Positions 58,815 through 64,000 of a DNA stretch of 64,000 nucleotides are shown here, one piece after another. The stretch is from Ramlibacter pallidus. GTDB lineage: Bacteria; Pseudomonadota; Gammaproteobacteria; Burkholderiales; Burkholderiaceae_C. Each line of letters begins with the position of its first letter. Positions within the stretch are counted from its first letter, which is position 1. The translations under genes and the position numbers were made by a program. A model generated the notes under the pieces. That model searched no databases, had not been told where the DNA came from, and was given only the letters and a program-made list of their open reading frames with translations. The DNA is taken from the NCBI RefSeq assembly GCF_015070875.1, contig NZ_JADDIV010000002.1, positions 558,001-622,000 on the forward strand, in the 5' to 3' direction.

Positions 58815-61181
58815 CTAGTCGTAATTGCTGAAGCGGCTGGGCGTGCTGACTTGCTCGCGCAGGTACTGGTAGCGGGGGATATTCTGCTTGAGCGACTGCA
58901 GCGCATTGGCGCCCAGGCGGCTGAAGCCGTTGAACTCCAGCTGGAACAGGATCCGCTTGTTGGACGTCGACGAGCCCGTCTGGAAACGCTCGACGACGAC
59001 CCGGCCGATCCAGCAGCCGGCATCGTATTCCAGTCCCAGCAGCCCTTCCACCAGGCGGCGCTCGCGCAGGCTGACGTTCAGGCGGCCCACGCTGTACCAG
59101 CGGCCCTGGCAGCTGCCCCCGGCACCGCTGGAAGGACCGCGCCGGTCTTCCCAGAGGTCGTTGAGGGGCCACTGCCAGCCGATGTCGACCTGCTCGCTGT
59201 AGCCGCGCTGCAGCCGGTAGGCCGCGCTCACGACGCGGAACGGCCCGGGGCTGTAGCGCACGCCCACCGTCGAACGCACCGAGCGGCGGGTCTTGGGGTT
59301 GAACTGGACCACGCCCTCGCCGCCCCACTCCGGCGTGAAGTTCACGGAAGCCCCGAACAGCAGGTCCGACAGGCGTTCGCTCACGGCCGGCGTGCCGGGC
59401 AGCGTGACGAGCTGGTCCTTGAAGCGCAGCCGCTGGGCGACGGCGAACTTCGCCGCTTCGGCGCCGGTGGTCGGATCCAGCAGCCGCGTGGTCGCCCCCA
59501 GCGTCAGCAGGTTGTTGTCCGCGATGCGGTCGTGCCCGATGAACGGGTTCTCGATGTAGATCGTCGCGAAGTTGAAGTCCGTCAGCCCCGAGTCGTAGTT
59601 CGGCAGCCGGTTCTGGTCGCGGAACGGCGTGTAGACGTAGAACGCGCGCGGCTCGAGCGTCTGCAGGAAGGCGGTTCCGAACAGGTTGGTCTGGCGCTCC
59701 AGCACCAGCCCGCTGTCCAGGCTGAACGTCGGGACGACCACGCTGGCGCGGGTCTGGCCCGCCGCGGTCGGGGCGTCGAAGTCGTAGTTGCGCGCGTGCA
59801 GCTGCGCCTTCGGGATCACGAACCAGCCGGGCGCCTGCCAGGGCCGGCTGACCTGCCCGTACACGTAGTTGCGGCGCGCGTTCGGCTGCGACGTGAGGGA
59901 CGGGTCGGACGAGAACCGCGTGGTGTCCGCCTCCCAGTACGTCTCGAGGCCGCCCCACAGGTTGGCCCGCGTCTGCCGCGCCGTCAGCTGCGGCGAGCGG
60001 TCGTACGGCGGCACGATGATGCTGGCCGGATCCTGCAAGGTCTGCCATTTCAGCGTGCGGAAGCTGAAGGAGACGTCGGAGATGCCCCACGACAGCCCGG
60101 CGTCGTTCGACAGCAGCCGCTGGGTGAGCGAAGCCGAGTTGCGCGAGAAGTCCCGCCAGTAGTCGTCGTCGCTGACGCGGTTCAGGTTGGCATAGAGGCT
60201 GGTCGACGACAGCAGCGGCAGCTGCAGCGACGTCTGGTAATGCTGGATCGAGTAGCCCCAGCGGTCGCGGTCGCGCAACTTGTCGTTGGGCAGGAAGTTC
60301 GCCCGCCACTCGCCGTTGTAGCTCGGCTCCAGGTAACGGAACTCCGCGCCCATGTCGATGCCTCGCCGCGACATCAGCGTCGGGTACAGCGTGGCGTCGC
60401 GGTTGGGCGCGATGTTCCAGTAGTACGGCAGCGTCACTTCGAGGCCGCTGCGGTTGTCCAGCCCGATCGTGGGCGGCAGCACGCCCGACTTGCGCTTGTC
60501 GCCCAGCGGGAAGCTGAGGGACGGCACCGGCAGGATCGGCAGCCCCATGAAGCTCAGCACCGCGCCCTTGGCCACGCCGGTCTCGCTGGCCTGGTCGATG
60601 GCGATCGAGTCGGCGCGCAGGATCCAGTCCGGCATCCAGCTGGGCCCCGGCTGGCGCTGGCAGGTGGTGTAGGTTGCGTTGCGGATGACCGCGCGGTCCT
60701 CGTCGATGAAGTCGACGCGCGACGCCTCCCCATAGGCATCGTTGCGCAGGAAGCGGTAGCGCGGCTCGTTGAAGAAGCCCTGGAAGGCCTCCACCTCCAG
60801 CTCCAGCAACGGGCCTTCGAAGATGTTGCCGGCCTTGTTGATGCGCACGTCGCCGGTGGCGCGCGCCAGGTCGTCGGCCTGGTGGTACTCGAGCCGGCGG
60901 GCGCGGATGATCGTGTCGCCGCGGCGCAGCTCCGCGTCGCCCTCGACGATGGTTTCCAGCTCCGTGCGGCCCTGGATCCGCTGGCCCTCGACGAAGGTGG
61001 GCAGCTGCGGGCGCACGTCGGACGGGATGTCCTCGCGCAGTTGCGGCGTGGCCCGCAGGCGCGGCGAGGGTTCGGCCGACGGTTCCTGGGCCGCCACCGG
61101 CTGCAGCAGCGACGCCACGACCAGGGCCACCGGGGTCAGGGCGAAGCGGGCGGAGGACGCCTTGTTTCTTGGGTGATGCAT
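58815..61181 (-). CDS. lptD: LPS-assembly protein LptD
   Basis: LptD is the outer-membrane beta-barrel that inserts lipopolysaccharide into the outer leaflet. The ATG at 61181 gives a 788-residue protein starting MHHPRNKASSARFALTPVAL, with a signal peptide cut near PVAAQ. An OstA/LptA-like N-terminal domain follows (ELETIVEGDAELRRGDTIIR, ATGDVRINKAGNIFEGPLLE), then a long barrel region (FPLGDKRKSGVLPPTIGLDN, LEPRAFYVYTPFRDQNRLPN). Several cysteines (TTCQRQ, GSCQGRW, AGCWIGR) could form the usual disulfides. Longer in-frame starts (61253, 61265) overlap the divergent amgK. Ribosome binding sites are poor for all starts. Confidence 0.93.
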   Translation of the reverse strand: MHHPRNKASSARFALTPVALVVASLLQPVAAQEPSAEPSPRLRATPQLREDIPSDVRPQLPTFVEGQRIQGRTELETIVEGDAELRRGDTIIRARRLEYHQADDLARATGDVRINKAGNIFEGPLLELEVEAFQGFFNEPRYRFLRNDAYGEASRVDFIDEDRAVIRNATYTTCQRQPGPSWMPDWILRADSIAIDQASETGVAKGAVLSFMGLPILPVPSLSFPLGDKRKSGVLPPTIGLDNRSGLEVTLPYYWNIAPNRDATLYPTLMSRRGIDMGAEFRYLEPSYNGEWRANFLPNDKLRDRDRWGYSIQHYQTSLQLPLLSSTSLYANLNRVSDDDYWRDFSRNSASLTQRLLSNDAGLSWGISDVSFSFRTLKWQTLQDPASIIVPPYDRSPQLTARQTRANLWGGLETYWEADTTRFSSDPSLTSQPNARRNYVYGQVSRPWQAPGWFVIPKAQLHARNYDFDAPTAAGQTRASVVVPTFSLDSGLVLERQTNLFGTAFLQTLEPRAFYVYTPFRDQNRLPNYDSGLTDFNFATIYIENPFIGHDRIADNNLLTLGATTRLLDPTTGAEAAKFAVAQRLRFKDQLVTLPGTPAVSERLSDLLFGASVNFTPEWGGEGVVQFNPKTRRSVRSTVGVRYSPGPFRVVSAAYRLQRGYSEQVDIGWQWPLNDLWEDRRGPSSGAGGSCQGRWYSVGRLNVSLRERRLVEGLLGLEYDAGCWIGRVVVERFQTGSSTSNKRILFQLEFNGFSRLGANALQSLKQNIPRYQYLREQVSTPSRFSNYD

Positions 61182-61236
61182 GGAGGCTTGGGGAACCCCG
61201 GCAGCCGGCTCGTCCGGCGAGGCCATGTTGGATTTG

Positions 61237-61242
61237 TAGAAT
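61237..61242 (+). promoter_or_regulatory. -10-like hexamer before amgK
   Basis: TAGAAT ends 9 bases before the amgK ATG at 61252, with CGATTATCC between and no ribosome binding site. It is the only good -10 hexamer in the short lptD/amgK gap, so the amgK transcript is likely leaderless or nearly so. Confidence 0.4.
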
Positions 61243-61251
61243 CGATTATCC

Positions 61252-62352
61252 ATGAGCGATCCCAAGCAGCACTCCCCCGGCCCCGCCCCCCAGCAGGCGG
61301 AGGTCGCCTGGAGCGACCCGCAGCGCGAGGCCGCCTTCCGGGCCTGGCTCGCGGGCGTGGCGCCCGCGCACGGGCTGCGCGCCGAAACCGTGCGCCCCGC
61401 CTCGGCGGATGCCAGCTTCCGGCGCTACCTGCGCGTCGACGGCGCGGACGCCGCCACCTACATCATCATGGACGCCCCGCCGGACCGGGAAGACTGCGCG
61501 CCCTTCGTCAAGGTCGCCGGGCTGATGGCCGAGGCCGGGCTTTACGTCCCGCGCGTGCTGGCCTGGGACGCCCCGCAGGGTTTCATGCTGCTCGACGACG
61601 TCGGCTCGCAGACCATGATCGAAGTGGTGGATGCCGCCCGGCCCGCGGCCAACCAGGCGCTTTACCAGCGCGCGGTCGATGCGCTCGTCGCCTGGCAGCT
61701 GGCGTCCAGGCCCGGCGTGCTGCCACCTTATGACCAGCCCCTGCTGGCGCGCGAGCTGGCGCTGTTCCCCGACTGGTACCTGGCGAAGCATCGCGGCGTG
61801 CAGCTGGAAGGCAGTGCCCGCGAGACGCTGGAGTCGCAGTTCCGCCTGATCGTGGAACGCAACCTGGCCGCGCCCAGCGTCTACGTGCACCGCGACTTCA
61901 TGCCGCGCAACCTGATGATCCCGCGCGATCCCGCGGAGCCGCGCCTGGCCGTGCTGGACTTCCAGGACGCGGTGCACGGCCCCATCACGTACGACATCGC
62001 CTGCCTGATGCGCGACGCCTTCCTGAGCTGGGACGAGGAGTTCGTGCTGGACATCACCGTGCGCTACTGGCAGAAGGCCCAGAAGGCCGGGCTGCCGGTG
62101 GATGCCGACTTCGGCGAGTTCTACCGCGGCGTCGAGTGGATGGGCCTGCAGCGCCACCTGAAGGTCGCCGGCATCTTCGCGCGGCTGACGCTGCGCGACG
62201 GCAAGCCCAAGTACCTGGCCGATGCGCCGCGCTTCATCGCCTACATCCGCGCGACCACCAGCCGCTACCGCGAGCTGGCGCCGCTGGCCCGCCTGATCGA
62301 CCAGGTGGAGGGCAGCGACGCCGTCACCGGCTTCGCCTTCGGGCGCGTCTAG
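61252..62352 (+). CDS. amgK: AmgK-like MurNAc/GlcNAc sugar kinase
   Basis: AmgK phosphorylates N-acetylmuramate at the anomeric position in the cell-wall recycling bypass, feeding MurU. The 366-residue protein starts MSDPKQHSPGPAPQQAEVAW and has the APH-like kinase fold: ADASFRRYLRVDG (nucleotide loop), the catalytic VYVHRDFMPRNLMI (His213, Asp215, Asn220) and VLDFQDAVHGPITYDIACL (metal-binding Asp). It is divergent from lptD, as commonly seen, and its stop shares one base with the rsmE GTG. The partner murU is at 39866 in this window. Confidence 0.9.
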   Translation: MSDPKQHSPGPAPQQAEVAWSDPQREAAFRAWLAGVAPAHGLRAETVRPASADASFRRYLRVDGADAATYIIMDAPPDREDCAPFVKVAGLMAEAGLYVPRVLAWDAPQGFMLLDDVGSQTMIEVVDAARPAANQALYQRAVDALVAWQLASRPGVLPPYDQPLLARELALFPDWYLAKHRGVQLEGSARETLESQFRLIVERNLAAPSVYVHRDFMPRNLMIPRDPAEPRLAVLDFQDAVHGPITYDIACLMRDAFLSWDEEFVLDITVRYWQKAQKAGLPVDADFGEFYRGVEWMGLQRHLKVAGIFARLTLRDGKPKYLADAPRFIAYIRATTSRYRELAPLARLIDQVEGSDAVTGFAFGRV

Positions 62353-63065
62353 TGCCGCGCATCCACTGCGCGCTGCCGCTCGCCGCCGGTGCCCGACTGG
62401 CGCTGCCGCCGGGCGCGGCCCGCCACGTGCAGGTGCTGCGCCTGCAGCCCGGCGACGGCATCACGCTGTTCGACGGGCGCGGCGGCGAGTACCAGGCCGT
62501 GGTCGAGCACATGGGCCGCAGCGAGGTGCGGGTCGAGGTCGGCGCGCACCGGCCGGTCGAATGCGAAGCGGCCGTGGCCGTCCACCTGGCCGTGGGCATG
62601 CCCGCCAACGAACGCATGGACTGGCTGGTGGAGAAGGCGACGGAGCTCGGCGTGGCCTCCATCCAGCCGCTGGTGACCGAGCGCAGCGTGCTGCGCCTTT
62701 CCGGCGAGCGCGCGCAGAAGAAGCAGGCGCACTGGCAGGGCGTGGCCATCGCCGCGTGCGAGCAGAGCGGACGCAACCGCGTGCCGGCGGTGCACCCGGT
62801 GCAAGCCTTCCCCGTCTGGCTGGCCGGCAGCGCCCCGGCCGGGCTCGTGCTGTCGCTGCGCGACGGCAGCCAGCCCGTCGTCCCGGCGGCTGGCGACCGC
62901 ACCGAGATCACGCTCCTCAGCGGCCCGGAAGGCGGACTGGCGCCGCCGGAAGAAGAGGCCGCCTTCGCGCGCGGCTGGACGCCGGTGCGGCTGGGTCCGC
63001 GCGTGCTGCGCGCCGAAACCGCGCCGCTCGCCGCCCTGGCGGTGCTCACCCTGGCCGCCGCATGA
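62352..63065 (+). CDS. rsmE: 16S rRNA (uracil1498-N3)-methyltransferase
   Basis: RsmE is a SPOUT methyltransferase acting on U1498 of 16S rRNA. The GTG at 62352 (TAGTG overlap with amgK) gives 237 residues starting MPRIHCALPLAAGARLALPP. The N-terminal PUA-like domain includes HVQVLRLQPGDGITLFDGRG. The knotted SAM-binding C-terminus has EKATELGVASIQPLVTERSV, ITLLSGPEGGLAPPEEE and LGPRVLRAETAPLAALAVLT. A longer reading upstream would lie within amgK. Its stop overlaps the start of the next gene by four bases (ATGA). Confidence 0.95.
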   Translation: MPRIHCALPLAAGARLALPPGAARHVQVLRLQPGDGITLFDGRGGEYQAVVEHMGRSEVRVEVGAHRPVECEAAVAVHLAVGMPANERMDWLVEKATELGVASIQPLVTERSVLRLSGERAQKKQAHWQGVAIAACEQSGRNRVPAVHPVQAFPVWLAGSAPAGLVLSLRDGSQPVVPAAGDRTEITLLSGPEGGLAPPEEEAAFARGWTPVRLGPRVLRAETAPLAALAVLTLAAA

Positions 63066-64000
63066 ACCGCAACCTCTGGCTGCTCGCCCTGCTGCAGGGC
63101 CTCTTCCTCACCAACAACGTCACCTTCATCGCCATCAACGGCCTGGTGGGGCTGGCGCTGGCGCCGTACGGCTGGATGGCCACGGTGCCCGTCATGGGCT
63201 ACGTGGTCGGCAGCGCCCTGTTCACCGGCCTGGTCGCGCGCTCGCAGGCCCGCTTCGGCCGCCAGCGCGCCTTCCAGCTCGGGCTGCTGGTGGCGGCAGG
63301 TTCCGCGCTGCTGTGCGCCTATGCGATCACCACCGCCAACTTCTGGCTCGTCTGCGCCGGCACGGTCCTGGCCGGCTACTACAGCGCCAATGGCGGGCTG
63401 TACCGCTTCGCCTCGGCCGAACTCGCCGAACCCGCCATGCGCGAGAAGGCGGTGTCGCTGGTGATGGCGGGCGGACTGCTCGGCGCGGTCATCGGACCCA
63501 ACCTCGCCTCCAGCACGCGCGACTGGGCGACGGTGCCCTTCGCCGGCGCCTACCTGGCACTCGCCGGCGTGGCCGTGCTGGCGATGGTCGTGCTGGCGTT
63601 CATGCGATTCCCGCCGGCGCCGCCCCGCGGCACGGCGCGCAGCGGCCGTTCGGTCGCGCAGCTGATGCGGCAGCCAGCCTTCCTCGTCGCGGCCCTGGCG
63701 GGCGCGCTCGGCTACGGCGTGATGAACCTGCTGATGGCCGCGACGCCGCTGGCCATGCAGCAGTGCGGGCTGCCCTTCGGCGACGCGGCCTTCGTGCTGC
63801 AGTGGCACGTGATCGGGATGTTCGCGCCCGGCTTCTTCACCGGCCACCTGATCAAGCGCTTCGGCACGCTGCCGGTGATGACCGTCGGCGCGGCGCTCAA
63901 CCTCGGCTGCATCGCGATCGCGCTGGCCGGCGTGGAGCTGCACAACTTCACCATCGCGCTGTTCCTGCTGGGCGTGGGCTGGAACTTCCTCTTCACCGGC
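63062..64000 (+). CDS. Major facilitator superfamily transporter (3' end cut by the window)
   Basis: The ATG at 63062 overlaps the rsmE stop (ATGA), and the reading frame stays open to the right edge, 313 codons. The protein starts MNRNLWLLALLQGLFLTNNV and has hydrophobic segments throughout (GWMATVPVMGYVVGSALFTG, FWLVCAGTVLAGYYSANGGL, AVSLVMAGGLLGAVIGPNLA). The motif A-like loop after helix 2 reads ARSQARFGRQRAFQ. A central basic loop (RFPPAPPRGTARSGRSVAQL) separates the two halves, as in MFS proteins. The substrate is unknown. It is probably cotranscribed with amgK and rsmE. Confidence 0.85.
   Translation, partial: MNRNLWLLALLQGLFLTNNVTFIAINGLVGLALAPYGWMATVPVMGYVVGSALFTGLVARSQARFGRQRAFQLGLLVAAGSALLCAYAITTANFWLVCAGTVLAGYYSANGGLYRFASAELAEPAMREKAVSLVMAGGLLGAVIGPNLASSTRDWATVPFAGAYLALAGVAVLAMVVLAFMRFPPAPPRGTARSGRSVAQLMRQPAFLVAALAGALGYGVMNLLMAATPLAMQQCGLPFGDAAFVLQWHVIGMFAPGFFTGHLIKRFGTLPVMTVGAALNLGCIAIALAGVELHNFTIALFLLGVGWNFLFTG

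Overview
The window looks like chromosomal core sequence from a high-GC betaproteobacterium, most likely a Comamonadaceae member of the Ramlibacter/Variovorax type. This is inferred from gene content and order (sucCD, recA-recX, gap-tkt, surA-lptD next to amgK-rsmE, a TctC/Bug-type binding protein, a barnase/barstar-type pair) and from strong GC3 codon bias; no rRNA marker is present. I see no rRNA, tRNA, CRISPR array, insertion sequence or prophage. About 50 genes are packed tightly, many with ATGA, TGATG or TAGTG overlaps.

Layout. 1-2278 (minus): truncated terC-like gene, sucD, sucC. 2444-6489 (plus): argC, then a TPR/2-oxoglutarate dioxygenase and a TPR/glycosyltransferase-like protein. 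6521-8409 (minus): small unknown gene, recX, recA. 8553-11263 (plus): MarR regulator and a TctD/TctE-like two-component system. 11248-13829 (minus): SET-domain methyltransferase, birA, SPOR-like protein, GST. A 40-base alternating pyrimidine/purine tract lies between the SET gene and topB (13958-16951), a topoisomerase III with a fused SWIB domain. 16956-19873 (plus): NTF2-like protein, ArsR regulator, acyl desaturase, and an exported FAH-family protein. 19894-25028 (minus): a five-gene gamma-glutamylation operon. 25244-27295: EF-G paralogue. 27306-28991 (minus): DUF6600/FecR protein. 29244-36251 (plus): ketopantoate-reductase-like, FAH-like, MFS, SlyD, pirin, Bug receptor, EF-hand and GAF genes. 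36332-39394 (minus): gap and tkt. 39492-41972 (plus): speD, murU, pepP. 41979-47810 (minus): SPFH, DUF4178, DUF350, membrane aminopropyltransferase and flavoprotein operon. 47901-52709 (minus): NAD-glutamate dehydrogenase. 52954-55263: maeB. 55484-56364: secreted guanyl RNase and barstar. 56672-61181 (minus): rsmA, surA, lptD. 61252-64000 (plus): amgK, rsmE and a truncated MFS gene.

How the genes fit together. Two loci concern amines. The GS-like ligase operon carries an iron alcohol dehydrogenase and an aldehyde dehydrogenase instead of an amine oxidase, which points to an amino-alcohol substrate. The SPFH/DUF4178/DUF350/aminopropyltransferase operon, with speD close by on the other strand, looks like a membrane-linked polyamine system and is the best candidate for under-described biology here. 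sucCD, gdh, maeB, gap and tkt supply central carbon metabolism. murU and amgK are the two halves of the MurNAc recycling bypass but lie about 21 kb apart. surA, lptD and rsmA form an outer-membrane biogenesis and ribosome-maturation block.

Several genes have a -10-like hexamer only 5-9 bases before the start codon, which suggests leaderless transcripts.
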